DNA from: Paenibacillus sp. NFR01 | Lineage (GTDB): Bacteria > Bacillota > Bacilli > Paenibacillales > Paenibacillaceae | Length of the DNA: 64,000 nucleotides | Assembly (NCBI RefSeq): GCF_900111565.1 | Contig: NZ_FOIK01000001.1 | Coordinates: forward strand, 806,001-870,000 | Direction of reading: 5' to 3' | In this document: piece after piece, positions 51,082-59,798 of the stretch | How the letters are laid out: the number at the start of each line of letters is the position of its first letter | Numbering within the stretch: position 1 is the first letter of the stretch | The notes under the pieces: model-generated | Seen by the model: only the letters and a program-made list of their open reading frames with translations | The model's database searches: none | Told to the model about the DNA's origin: nothing | Made by a program: the position numbers and the translations under genes

Positions 51082-52437
51082 TTAGCGTTGCAGCGACTGC
51101 TTCCAAGCTTTAATCTCCTTGTTCAACGGGCTCAAATTCGGAACCTCGACGGAGTGGTCGTTCAGCTTGTATTTGTCCTTCAGCGCCAAAATCCGGCGGA
51201 CGCTTTCATCGATCCTGGCCTCCGATATCGCGCCGCTCTTGACGCTCTTCAGCAGCGCGGCGCGGACGGAGGCCTCGTTGTCGTAGCCGTGCGCAACGAG
51301 CAGGATATCGCTGCCCGCCTGTACCGAATCGACTGCGGCGGCTGCGAGGGTATAGTTTTTGACGATGGCGCCCATCGTCAAGTCATCGGTGATGACGACG
51401 CCGTCAAAGCCCATTTTATCGCGCAGGAGATCCCCAATAACGGCTTTGGACAAGGAGGCCGGTTTATCCGGGTCCAGCTTCGGATACAGGATATGGGCTA
51501 CCATCACGACGTCGGCCTGCGCATTGATCGCTGCCTGGAACGGCAGCCATTCCAGCTTGGCGAGCTGAGCCGGCGTTTTATTTACGACCGGCAGCTCCAA
51601 ATGGGAGTCGACGCCGGTATCGCCGTGGCCGGGAAAATGCTTGATCACCGGCACAATGCCTTCTTCGGCTATGCCGTTCATTTCCGCCAGCCCGAGCTTT
51701 GTTACGAGATCGGCAGAACTGCCGAAGGAGCGGTCGCCGATCACCGGATTTTTGGGATTGCTGTTGATGTCCAGCACCGGCGCAAAATCCATATTAAAAC
51801 CGGCGCTGCGGACCGCCTTGGCGAGCAGTTGGCCCATCTGGGAGGCATCTTCCGTTTTACCGCTGTTCCCGACTTCGCGGTTCGACGGAAAACTGGCATA
51901 TTCCGCCGGCAAACGGCTGACTTTGCCGCCCTCCTGGTCGACGCTGATGAACAGCGGTACGCCGTTGCCCCAATTGCTAAGCTTCAGATCATTGGTCAAG
52001 GCTACCATCCCAGCCAAATCAGCGATGTTGTCCTTATATAAAATGATCCCGCCGATCGCATGCGAGGCAATCATCGTTTTGGCCTTGGCATCCAGTGAGG
52101 TGCCTTCGATGCCCACCAGCAGCATCTGGCCAATTTTCTCCTCCAGCGACATTTGGGCAACTCGGGCCTCCAGCGTGTCTTCCCCCGGAGCAGACGCTTC
52201 CGGCGTTGACGTGGCGGTAGCTTCAGCAGTCGCTTCGGCAGTTGCCGAAGCAGCCGGTGCAGGGGATGTTGCTGATGCCGTTGCCACCGGTGCCGTAGTT
52301 GAGGCAATAGGCGTTTCACTGCCGGCGGAACGTCCCCCGGAGCAGCCGCCGAGCATGAGCACTGCGCCTAACGCGGCAACCGCCAATCGCTGGGCGGCCG
52401 CCCGTGTATTTTTCATTGCGAATTGAGCTTCAGACAT
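51082..52437 (-). CDS. nagZ: Beta-N-acetylhexosaminidase lipoprotein (GH3, NagZ family)
   Basis: A 451-residue lipoprotein: signal peptide with lipobox LGGC (Cys32), a long Ala/Thr/Ser/Pro-rich linker to about residue 85, then a GH3 barrel with VDQEGGKVSRLP and the NagZ signature KHFPGHGDTGVDSH near residue 264, containing the catalytic Asp-His dyad. It removes N-acetylglucosamine from muropeptides during wall recycling; in Bacillus the secreted NagZ works outside the cell. The GH3 C-terminal second domain is not present. AAAGGAAG lies about 11 bases before the ATG. Confidence 0.92.
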   Translation of the reverse strand: MSEAQFAMKNTRAAAQRLAVAALGAVLMLGGCSGGRSAGSETPIASTTAPVATASATSPAPAASATAEATAEATATSTPEASAPGEDTLEARVAQMSLEEKIGQMLLVGIEGTSLDAKAKTMIASHAIGGIILYKDNIADLAGMVALTNDLKLSNWGNGVPLFISVDQEGGKVSRLPAEYASFPSNREVGNSGKTEDASQMGQLLAKAVRSAGFNMDFAPVLDINSNPKNPVIGDRSFGSSADLVTKLGLAEMNGIAEEGIVPVIKHFPGHGDTGVDSHLELPVVNKTPAQLAKLEWLPFQAAINAQADVVMVAHILYPKLDPDKPASLSKAVIGDLLRDKMGFDGVVITDDLTMGAIVKNYTLAAAAVDSVQAGSDILLVAHGYDNEASVRAALLKSVKSGAISEARIDESVRRILALKDKYKLNDHSVEVPNLSPLNKEIKAWKQSLQR

Positions 52438-52538
52438 AGATGCGTATCTTCCTTTCCATAAGGTGCTAAATCATACTTTACAAGGAAGCGTGGCCGGATT
52501 CAAATAAGTTTAAGCAATCATTTTTGCGACCCGTTGCA

Positions 52539-53720
52539 CTATTTTCTAAGATTCAGAAAGATCATTTCTCTCGCCATGATCATTTTTAGCGTGAATACCC
52601 CTTGCGGATAAATGTTTTCCTTGTGGATGAATTTCTCCAGCGCCTTTTTGGTTTTGCGAACCGGATGAAGCTTATGAATCTCAAGCTCCCTGTCCTGGGC
52701 GGGAAGATCGCGAATCGTCTCCTCGAAGACGGAGTTCATCGTTACGGAAGCGGTCAGTCCGATTTCAAAGTAATTTTTTTCAAGGAAAAAGTCGCAATAA
52801 TTAATTTTCGTATTGTATTTAGACAAAAGATCTCTCGTCAGGCCCAGCTCCTCCATCAACGCCCGATAAACCGCCTGTTCCAAAGAAACATTGTTTGGGG
52901 TATCGCAGTCCGTCAGCGACACGCCTTCCATCACCGTGGAATTGTATTTGAGCCGGTTTTCTGCATAGGCTGCATGCACCGAACGTTTGCTGAAAATTAC
53001 GCTTTCGCCACCTTTGGCATTTGCCATAACAAAAGCATTGATGCCAAGCGATGTGGTAAACGCATTGTATTTCTGCAGGCCTTCATTCAGATTATCGGGC
53101 GTGAGCTTGGCGATCGGATGATCCGCGGCTTTAAGTTCATTGTAGATCGAGCGGAACACGCGGTGGGTGAAGTAATCCGTTTTGAAAAATTCGATTTTGA
53201 CGGCAGGCGTTTCCGCATGACCTTTCCGTGCGTCGAAACGGATGTCGTAGATACCGAATTTGGGGCGATTAAAAAGGCAGCCATTCGCTCGTTGAACAAA
53301 ATTATCCGCAACCAGCGCCCGGTGTTTGGCAATAAGTTCTTTCAGTTCGCCGATCTCCGTGCGGTCTACGATATCCTGAAAGTCGGGAGAACCGTCAAAG
53401 GAGCAATCCGAATGAATGTGAAAGTCTGGATCGGTCTCTTTAACCCGGGCAATGAATTCTTCCGGAAAGCCTATGTACAGTTCTTTGTCGTCCACGCGGG
53501 TATTGATGTCGCGATACTCGTATTTTGGATTTGCACTGCATATTTTTAGAATATTTAGATGTTCCATATCCACAGTATTGCGCAGTCTGAAGCGGATTAT
53601 CCTGTTTTTAAGCCATCTACTGCTGCGGCTGAACATGCCCGGGACTGCTGCACCGGCGAACAGCAAGAAGATATCCCAAAATATGCCGAGCGAATCTTTA
53701 AAATCATTCAGTTGCTTCAC
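52539..53720 (-). CDS. Membrane-anchored protein with a Nudix-like C-terminal domain
   Basis: A 393-residue protein with one N-terminal membrane segment (about 13-30, FWDIFLLFAGAAVPGMF), a middle region of about 170 residues with no recognised family, and a C-terminal domain whose VSLEQAVYRALMEELGL resembles the helix of a Nudix box (E-x-A-x-R-E-L-x-E-E-x-G). The full Nudix box GX5EX7REUXEEXGU is not met exactly, so catalysis is uncertain. The frame opens upstream at 53990, but GGAAGGAG precedes the GTG at 53720, giving a sensible membrane start. Divergent from the hemerythrin gene; substrate unknown. Confidence 0.7.
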   Translation of the reverse strand: MKQLNDFKDSLGIFWDIFLLFAGAAVPGMFSRSSRWLKNRIIRFRLRNTVDMEHLNILKICSANPKYEYRDINTRVDDKELYIGFPEEFIARVKETDPDFHIHSDCSFDGSPDFQDIVDRTEIGELKELIAKHRALVADNFVQRANGCLFNRPKFGIYDIRFDARKGHAETPAVKIEFFKTDYFTHRVFRSIYNELKAADHPIAKLTPDNLNEGLQKYNAFTTSLGINAFVMANAKGGESVIFSKRSVHAAYAENRLKYNSTVMEGVSLTDCDTPNNVSLEQAVYRALMEELGLTRDLLSKYNTKINYCDFFLEKNYFEIGLTASVTMNSVFEETIRDLPAQDRELEIHKLHPVRKTKKALEKFIHKENIYPQGVFTLKMIMAREMIFLNLRK

Positions 53721-53893
53721 TTTGATAAAAACTCCTTCCAGGCAGATTAATAGGGATTTCGACCCATATTCCGAAAATCCCTTTATTTCCGGCGCTTTTC
53801 GACTTGTGATGTGGATTACAGCGGAATGATAAGGAAACAGGGAGAATAAAGGGGATTTACTATGTAAAATATGGAAGGTGGCCAGGGGAGTCC

Positions 53894-54307
53894 ATGATCG
53901 ATTGGAAAGAAACGTATGAAATCGGTGTTGAAAAGATTGACTGCCAGCACAGACAGCTGCTTGCGAAGCTGAACGAGTTTTTTGATGCATGCACCAACCA
54001 GAAGGGCAAAGAGCAGATCGAAGAAACGCTGAAATTCCTCAAAGAATATACCATTGAGCATTTTGGCAGCGAAGAACAACTCATGGCCGACATCGACTTC
54101 CCTGAACTGAACGAACATCGCAAGACACACGCCGAATTCGTGCAAACCGTGCTCGATCTGGAGGAAAGCGTCAAGACCAAGGGCGTATCCGTACTGTCCA
54201 CGATTAAGCTGAACCGGACACTGACGGACTGGCTGCTGAATCACATCCACAAATGCGACAAGCTGATCGGCGATTGCATAGCGGCGAGAGGCAACAAGGC
54301 GATTTAA
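53894..54307 (+). CDS. Bacteriohemerythrin
   Basis: A 137-residue four-helix protein with all di-iron ligands of bacterial hemerythrins: His19, His56, Glu60, His75, His79, His117 and Asp122 (the last two in NHIHKCD). It binds oxygen at a non-haem di-iron centre and may serve in oxygen sensing, storage or protection. GGGGAG precedes the ATG. Monocistronic, with a hairpin terminator after it. Confidence 0.93.
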   Translation: MIDWKETYEIGVEKIDCQHRQLLAKLNEFFDACTNQKGKEQIEETLKFLKEYTIEHFGSEEQLMADIDFPELNEHRKTHAEFVQTVLDLEESVKTKGVSVLSTIKLNRTLTDWLLNHIHKCDKLIGDCIAARGNKAI

Positions 54308-54322
54308 CACCAAAGCTAAGAA

Positions 54323-54350
54323 AAAAGGGTGCCCGGGGGCATCCTTTTAT
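54323..54350. terminator. Terminator after the hemerythrin gene
   Basis: AAAAGGGTGCC / GGCATCCTTTT with a CGGG loop, then TATTTTG. It also overlaps the stop of the convergent minus-strand gene. Confidence 0.82.
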
Positions 54351-55057
54351 TTTGTTCTGCGAAATTTGAAGCCATGTCCGGTTCGGCCGGGTGCTGCGGG
54401 GCGCCGCCGTGTCGCTGCAGGGGCTTTTCCATGAAAAGCAAGCGTCTGCGTGAGCTGGTTGTACGACACGCGGTAGGTGGTCCCCGCAACAAGGCCCAGT
54501 TTACGGATCGCAGACGGATTCAAACGGAATATCTCGGTGTTCTCGAATTCTTCGCTGTTAATTTTCCGCAAGGTGAGCTTCTCGGCGGCAGCCCCATTTT
54601 TCAGGCGGATGGATGACCCGCTTTTGAGCGTGATTCCCAAAGCACCACTGTACCCCAGTCCGTTGCCGATATCGACGCGCCCGGCGGGTTGTTTCGAATT
54701 CGCGGTGATTTTGACGGCATAGAAAGTGATGGGCTTGCGGCGGAAGGTAAAGGTTTTGGTGGCCGTATTGTAATACAGCGTATAACGCGCCCGGTCCTTG
54801 AGGTTGAACAGGCGGGCGAGCGGGCGGCTGAGGCCGAACATATTATAAATGCACTCCGAGGCGACGCTTTGATTCAACTTTACGGTTCGCGTGATGCTGC
54901 CGCGCTTCAAGGTCACCATCGTCCCGTCCGGTATAAAGGACAGATTGTAATCCGGCGCGCCTCCGCATTCCGCGGCAAGATCCACTTCCTCCATGTTTTC
55001 GTCATTGAACACGTACACGTCCACGCCTGTCGACACGATCCTGTGCGTTCGTCTCAT
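54347..55057 (-). CDS. Hypothetical protein with an internal duplication
   Basis: A 236-residue soluble, beta-rich, basic protein of no recognised family. Two halves of about 100 residues can be aligned: YNMFGLSRPLARLFNLKDRARYTLYYN (first) with TEIFRLNPSAIRKLGLVAGTTYRVSYN (second; cores ARLFNLKDRARYTLYYN and IRKLGLVAGTTYRVSYN), each followed by a T-x-T-F/L-x-F strand. A Pro/Arg-rich basic tail follows. The duplicated strands may form a barrel or double-psi-like fold. GAGGTGTTT precedes the ATG. No operon partner. Confidence 0.72.
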   Translation of the reverse strand: MRRTHRIVSTGVDVYVFNDENMEEVDLAAECGGAPDYNLSFIPDGTMVTLKRGSITRTVKLNQSVASECIYNMFGLSRPLARLFNLKDRARYTLYYNTATKTFTFRRKPITFYAVKITANSKQPAGRVDIGNGLGYSGALGITLKSGSSIRLKNGAAAEKLTLRKINSEEFENTEIFRLNPSAIRKLGLVAGTTYRVSYNQLTQTLAFHGKAPAATRRRPAAPGRTGHGFKFRRTK

Positions 55058-55247
55058 CCGGAAACACCTCTATTCTATGAATTGTTATAGTATATGAGAC
55101 AAGAGGTCTGCGGCCACAAAGATAGACGGCTGCTCCGGACGGGCTTCTGCGTTTTATTCCCGGGCATACGCTGCATTTATCCTCGCTTAACACTTTATGA
55201 TATGATTTGAGGTAGAACGAACAGCGCTACATTAAAGGAGTGGGAAA

Positions 55248-56441
55248 ATGAAAATAACACGTATGCTTCTGACCGGCTTTACCGTGCTGCTCGTGCTTGG
55301 GCTGGTCAACTTTTATATCGGCATTCATTTATGGTTTCTGCTGACCGACTGGCAGCCCGGGTTGTCCCCGGCCGTGTATTGGACGCTGTTCGCCATTGTC
55401 GCGTTTGCTTATCCGATCGCCATGATCCCCTGGCCTCAGGTCGTCAAGCCGTTAGCCCGGATGTTCAAAGTAATCGGCTCGTATTATTTGGCGTGCATGG
55501 AGTTCGCATTGATCATGCTGCCGCTGACCGACATCGTATACGGGGTGCTGGGACTCGCGCATGTCGACCGTTCGGCATTCACCGCGGAAGCCGGCATCAC
55601 GCTGGTGGCGCTGCTGGCGGTTTTCCTGCTCTGGGGTTCCCGCAATGCCTGGAGCACCATCGTCCGCAGGCATGAGCTGCGAATCGATAAGTCGATCGGT
55701 ACCAGCGTTCCGCTGACCGTCGCTGTCGCGTCCGACCTGCATCTCGGCAACATTGTCGGCAATCGTCATCTGCGGAAAATGGTCAAGGAAATCAACGCGA
55801 TGCAGCCGGATTTGATTCTTCTGGCCGGCGACGTGCTGGATGACAGCATCGAGCCGTTTATGCGCAACGGCATGAGCCGTCAGCTGCGTGAGCTCAAGGC
55901 GCGTCACGGCGTTTTCGCGGTGCTCGGCAATCATGAATATTACGGCGGTTCCATTCCTGAATATGTGCGGGTAATGGACAGTATCGGCATAAAGGTGCTG
56001 CAGGATGAAGTTGTTGAAGCAGCAGGGGTATATATCGTGGGACGGAAAGATAAAACCGCGGAATCCATGGAGCCGGAAGGCCGACTCAGCGTTGCTTCAC
56101 TGCTTGCTGGACTTGACCCAACCAAACCTGTCATCATGATGGACCATCAGCCCACAGGGTTCGAAACCGCCGCCAAAGCCGGCGTCGATGTCCTGCTCTC
56201 CGGCCATACGCACCGGGGGCAAATCGCGCCGAACCACTGGATTACCCGCAGGCTCTTTGAGCTGGATTGGGGATATTTGCTGAAGGAGAAGCTGCATGTC
56301 GTGGTCTCCTCCGGATATGGAACCTGGGGGCCGCCGATCCGGCTGGCCAGCCGCTCGGAGCTGATCCGGCTGGAGCTGATGCTGGACGGCAGCAAGGCGT
56401 ACAGTCATGAGCTTGTTCCGGCGCAGACGATTATGATTTAA
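55248..56441 (+). CDS. Membrane-anchored metallophosphoesterase (YkuE/YaeI-like)
   Basis: A 397-residue protein: four hydrophobic helices in the first 135 residues, then a calcineurin-like phosphoesterase domain with all metal motifs: SDLHLGN (D-x-H), LAGDVLDD (GD), LGNHEYYGG (GNHE), MMDHQP (H) and LSGHTHRGQ (GH-x-H). Related enzymes hydrolyse lipid A precursors or phosphodiesters at the membrane; substrate unknown. AAAGGAGTGGG precedes the ATG. Monocistronic, with a terminator. Confidence 0.92.
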   Translation: MKITRMLLTGFTVLLVLGLVNFYIGIHLWFLLTDWQPGLSPAVYWTLFAIVAFAYPIAMIPWPQVVKPLARMFKVIGSYYLACMEFALIMLPLTDIVYGVLGLAHVDRSAFTAEAGITLVALLAVFLLWGSRNAWSTIVRRHELRIDKSIGTSVPLTVAVASDLHLGNIVGNRHLRKMVKEINAMQPDLILLAGDVLDDSIEPFMRNGMSRQLRELKARHGVFAVLGNHEYYGGSIPEYVRVMDSIGIKVLQDEVVEAAGVYIVGRKDKTAESMEPEGRLSVASLLAGLDPTKPVIMMDHQPTGFETAAKAGVDVLLSGHTHRGQIAPNHWITRRLFELDWGYLLKEKLHVVVSSGYGTWGPPIRLASRSELIRLELMLDGSKAYSHELVPAQTIMI

Positions 56442-56453
56442 ATTAGTATAGGG

Positions 56454-56482
56454 GCCTCTTCCGGCGACGGGAGGGGCTTTTT
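56454..56482 (+). terminator. Terminator after the metallophosphoesterase gene
   Basis: GCCTCTTCC pairs with GGGAGGGGC (two wobble pairs) and is followed by TTTTT. Confidence 0.75.
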
Positions 56483-56583
56483 CATACTTCGCAGATCTCC
56501 GGTTCTCAGCCCGTACCGTCTATGTTACACTTCGGAATATTGAATCCTTTGACCTTACATTAAGCCGACTGGAGAAATTTTGA

Positions 56584-57261
56584 ATGAAAAAAATACTGAT
56601 CGCCGACGATGATGCCAACATTCGCGCGTTGCTGCGGCATACCTTGACCCGGGAAGGATACCTGCCGCTGGAAGCGGCGGACGGATTGCAGGCGGTAGCA
56701 ATTTTGCAGGAGCATGCCGTGGATTTGGCGGTTGTGGACGTTATGATGCCGCAGATGGACGGGCTGGAGCTGTGCCGGCATATCCGTGACACGTACGACC
56801 TGCCGATTATTTTGCTGACCGCACGCCAGCAGTTAAGCGATAAAGAGCAGGGGTATTTGCATGGAACGGATGATTATCTTACGAAACCCTTTGAGCCAGA
56901 GGAGCTGCTGTTCCGAATGAAGGCGCTGTTCCGCCGGTATCTGGTTGTCGCCGACGACCGTATCCGCTTGAAATCGCTCGTTATAGACCGGACAAATTAC
57001 GAAATTACGGCGGGAAATGAAGTGCTTTTGCTGCCTGTAAAAGAATTCGAGCTGCTCGCGCAGCTGGCGCAGTACCCCGGCCGGCTCTTTACGCGAAGCG
57101 AGCTGATCGAACTGATTTGGGGCGCGGATTACGAAGGGGATGAACGTACGGTAGACGTACATATCAAGCGGCTGCGCCAGCGGTTTGCGGAGTATTCGGA
57201 CAGCTTCGGTATCCGGACGGTCCGGGGCATCGGCTACAAGCTGGAAGTGGGCTTATCATGA
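56584..57261 (+). CDS. hssR: Haem response regulator HssR
   Basis: A 225-residue OmpR-type response regulator. The receiver has Asp52 in VVDVMMPQMDG and the segment LSDKEQGYLHGTDDYLTKPFEPEEL (core GTDDYLTKPFEPEEL); the winged helix has WGADYEGDERTVDVHIKRLRQR (core YEGDERTVDVHIKRLRQR). These are nearly the same as in Staphylococcus aureus HssR, which activates the haem exporter hrtAB. GGAG precedes the ATG. It overlaps the kinase start by four bases, and a direct repeat matching the HssR box lies before hrtB. Confidence 0.92.
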   Translation: MKKILIADDDANIRALLRHTLTREGYLPLEAADGLQAVAILQEHAVDLAVVDVMMPQMDGLELCRHIRDTYDLPIILLTARQQLSDKEQGYLHGTDDYLTKPFEPEELLFRMKALFRRYLVVADDRIRLKSLVIDRTNYEITAGNEVLLLPVKEFELLAQLAQYPGRLFTRSELIELIWGADYEGDERTVDVHIKRLRQRFAEYSDSFGIRTVRGIGYKLEVGLS

Positions 57262-58628
57262 AATCGCTGTATGTGCGCATGTGCCTTGTCTTTTGCTCCG
57301 TCATCCTGATCAGCGGCGTGCTTGGCTTTCTCGCCTCCAATTTCTATTACCAGTCCCGGACCAAGCCGAAAAACGATGCCAAGCTCACGCAAATGGCAAC
57401 CGACCTCAAGCGTTTCCTGGAGGAGCATCCGGCCACGATGGAAGATTATCTACGAAGCACTGCAGCGCTAGGCTATAAAATCCTGCTCGTGGATGAACAG
57501 GGCAAAGAGTCGTTCTATGGCCATCCGTTCCGGACCAACGATCTTGCGGAAAAAGAAGTGCAAAACGTGCTGGACGGCCAAATTTACCACGGGATCGCAC
57601 GGTTTCCGTCGGGCTTGTTCATTACCGGATTTTTTGATAATCAGCTGAAAAATACGATCGGCGTTCCGGTCGCCATGGACGGGCAGACTTATGCGCTGTT
57701 TATGCGGCCGGATGCAGATGTGCAGTTCGGGGAGCTGCGCTCCTTTTTTGCCATATTGATCGGCGTCATGCTGTTGTTCAGCTTGTGGTTCATGCTGGTG
57801 ACCGTGCTTCATATCGTAAAACCGATTACGCGGTTGACGGAAGCGACGCTCAAAATATCGCGCGGCCGCTACGACATCCAGCTGTATACCGCGCGGCGCG
57901 ACGAGATCGGACAGCTGGCTTCCCACTTCATGGTGATGAGCCGCGAGCTGGAGCGGACAAATCGGGCGCGGCAGGAGTTTGTTGCCAATGTGTCCCACGA
58001 GATCGAATCGCCGCTGACCTCGATTCAAGGCTTTGCCCACACCCTGCGAGACAACAAGCTTACGGAGGCGCAGCGGCTTGATTACCTGGGCATCATCGAA
58101 GATGAAAGCCGCCGGCTCTCGGCTCTGGGCAAGCAGCTCCTCACGTTGTCGTCGCTGGATTACGATCCGGGTGCGCTGGTGCTGGAGAACATCGATTTAC
58201 GCGCCCAGCTCCGGCAGGTCGTCAAGCTGATGGAATACCAGCTGTCGGCGCACGGACTTGCTGTACGTCTGCATTTGCAGGAGGTTACCTTGTGCGGCGA
58301 TGCCAATCTGCTCTACCAGGTCTGGACGAATTTGCTGTCCAATGCGATCAAATATACGCCGGAGGGCGGCTTCGTTACGATATCAAACCGGATCGAGGAT
58401 AATCGCTGCATTATAACCGTTGCCGATACCGGCGTGGGCATCGCTGAACCCGAGCTGCCGATGATCTTCGATCGTTTCTATAAGGCAGACCGCGCCCGCA
58501 GCGATAAGAGCAGCGGCTTGGGACTTTCGATTGCCAAGGCCATCATCGGCTCACATGGCGGAGAAATCTCCGCGGCAAGCCGCCCCGGAGAAGGCACGAC
58601 ATTTACCGTAGTGCTGCCGCTTCTGTAA
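57258..58628 (+). CDS. hssS: Haem sensor histidine kinase HssS
   Basis: A 456-residue kinase: helix 1 at about 7-27, an extracytoplasmic sensor to about 160 containing the HssS-like YGHPFR, NVLDGQIYHGI and ITGFFDNQLKNTIG, helix 2 at about 163-185 followed by HAMP, HisKA with His247 in VSHEIESPLTS (Glu-Ser in place of the usual Lys/Arg-Thr), and HATPase with SGLGLSIAKAI. HssS detects excess haem at the membrane and phosphorylates HssR. Overlaps hssR by ATGA. The hrtBA promoter follows. Confidence 0.92.
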   Translation: MKSLYVRMCLVFCSVILISGVLGFLASNFYYQSRTKPKNDAKLTQMATDLKRFLEEHPATMEDYLRSTAALGYKILLVDEQGKESFYGHPFRTNDLAEKEVQNVLDGQIYHGIARFPSGLFITGFFDNQLKNTIGVPVAMDGQTYALFMRPDADVQFGELRSFFAILIGVMLLFSLWFMLVTVLHIVKPITRLTEATLKISRGRYDIQLYTARRDEIGQLASHFMVMSRELERTNRARQEFVANVSHEIESPLTSIQGFAHTLRDNKLTEAQRLDYLGIIEDESRRLSALGKQLLTLSSLDYDPGALVLENIDLRAQLRQVVKLMEYQLSAHGLAVRLHLQEVTLCGDANLLYQVWTNLLSNAIKYTPEGGFVTISNRIEDNRCIITVADTGVGIAEPELPMIFDRFYKADRARSDKSSGLGLSIAKAIIGSHGGEISAASRPGEGTTFTVVLPLL

Positions 58629-58634
58629 TTTGTT

Positions 58635-58654
58635 ATTCATATTCCGTTCATTTT
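58635..58654 (+). promoter_or_regulatory. HssR direct-repeat box before hrtB
   Basis: ATTCATATT, CC, GTTCATTTT. This matches the known HssR site GTTCATATT-N2-GTTCATATT at eight of nine positions in each repeat. A -10 TACACT lies at 58662-58667, so the box occupies the -35 region, as expected for an activator. Confidence 0.8.
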
Positions 58655-58697
58655 CATCTTCTACACTGTAGCCATACAGAGTAGAAGGAGTGGTTAG

Positions 58698-59798
58698 ATG
58701 TTTTTGGCTTTACGGGAAATGCGGCATTCCAAAGCCCGCTACGGTCTCATTATGGCGATCATGTTTCTCGTCTCGTTCCTGGTGCTGTTCGTGACCGGAC
58801 TCGCACGGGGCTTGGCTTACGCCAACATTTCGGCCGTGGAACATATGCCGGCCGGGTATTTCGCCGTTCAGAAGGATGCGGGGCATACCTTCCGCAGATC
58901 CCAACTGACGGATGCCGATCTTGCGGCAATTGCCGCGAATGTCAGCGCGGAGAAGTCGGCGCCCTTGGCGCTGCAAATGGGCACGATTACCTCTGCAGGA
59001 ATGAGCGAGAAAGCGGATGTAACGTTTTTTGTAGCGGATATGAATAGCATGCTGGCGCCAAACCTAGCGTCCGGCGAAGGATTAAACGGCACGGTGACCG
59101 GCAATGCGGTCGTGGATGCCAGCCTGGAGAACTCCGGCGTGGAGCTCGGAAGCACGATTACGGATCAGGCGACAGGCCAAAGCTGGAAGGTGGCTGGGTT
59201 TGCCAAAGACGGCTCTTACAGCCACACGCCGGTGGTCTATTTGAATCAAACGGACGGCTTGTCGCTGCTGCAGCGCGGAGCGGCTGAACCGTCCTACAAC
59301 ACCGTCGCACTGGACATCAGCGCCTCGCAGGCGAAATTGCTGGCAGGCAAGCTGGATCAGGCGGAGATCATCACTAAAAGTGAAGCGATAGCCGCCATTC
59401 CTGGGTATGCGATGGAGCAAATGTCGCTGCGCATGATGATCGTGTTCCTGTTTGTCATTGTCGCACTGGTATTGGCCGTGTTCTTTTATGTCATCACCAT
59501 TCAGAAAACAAGCCAGTTCGGCATCCTGAAAGCGATGGGGACACCGATGCCTTATCTGGCGTGGAGCGTCGTTGGACAAGTGCTGCTGCTGGCCGCGGTC
59601 AGCCTGGCCATCAGTATAGGGTTTACGCTGGGGATGAGCATGGGAATTCCCGACGCCATGCCGTTCCGTCTGGAGCGCGGCACGGTGCTGCTAAGCAGCG
59701 CGCTGTTCCTGGCGATGGCGCTGCTGGGTTCGCTGATCTCGGTGGGCCGTGTAGCCAAAATCGACGCGCTGGAAGCGATCGGGAGGAGCGGAGCATGA
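58698..59798 (+). CDS. hrtB: Haem exporter permease HrtB (FtsX/MacB-type)
   Basis: A 366-residue permease with the HrtB layout: N-terminal helix at about 15-38, a large extracellular domain (about 45-235), then three helices at about 245-360 (FVIVALVLAVFFYVITIQK, GMSMGIPDAMPFRLERG between them). With HrtA it exports excess haem or its toxic products from the membrane. GAAGGAGTGG precedes the ATG. It follows HssS by 69 bp containing the HssR box, and overlaps hrtA by four bases. Confidence 0.9.
   Translation: MFLALREMRHSKARYGLIMAIMFLVSFLVLFVTGLARGLAYANISAVEHMPAGYFAVQKDAGHTFRRSQLTDADLAAIAANVSAEKSAPLALQMGTITSAGMSEKADVTFFVADMNSMLAPNLASGEGLNGTVTGNAVVDASLENSGVELGSTITDQATGQSWKVAGFAKDGSYSHTPVVYLNQTDGLSLLQRGAAEPSYNTVALDISASQAKLLAGKLDQAEIITKSEAIAAIPGYAMEQMSLRMMIVFLFVIVALVLAVFFYVITIQKTSQFGILKAMGTPMPYLAWSVVGQVLLLAAVSLAISIGFTLGMSMGIPDAMPFRLERGTVLLSSALFLAMALLGSLISVGRVAKIDALEAIGRSGA

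Noticed and set aside
51088..52041. A 317-codon plus-strand frame opposite nagZ
   Set aside because: The minus strand encodes a complete GH3 lipoprotein with catalytic motifs; the plus-strand translation has no recognisable features.
52539..53720. CBASS or similar anti-phage effector
   Set aside because: No CD-NTase, STING or helper gene is in the neighbourhood; only a hemerythrin and nagZ flank it.
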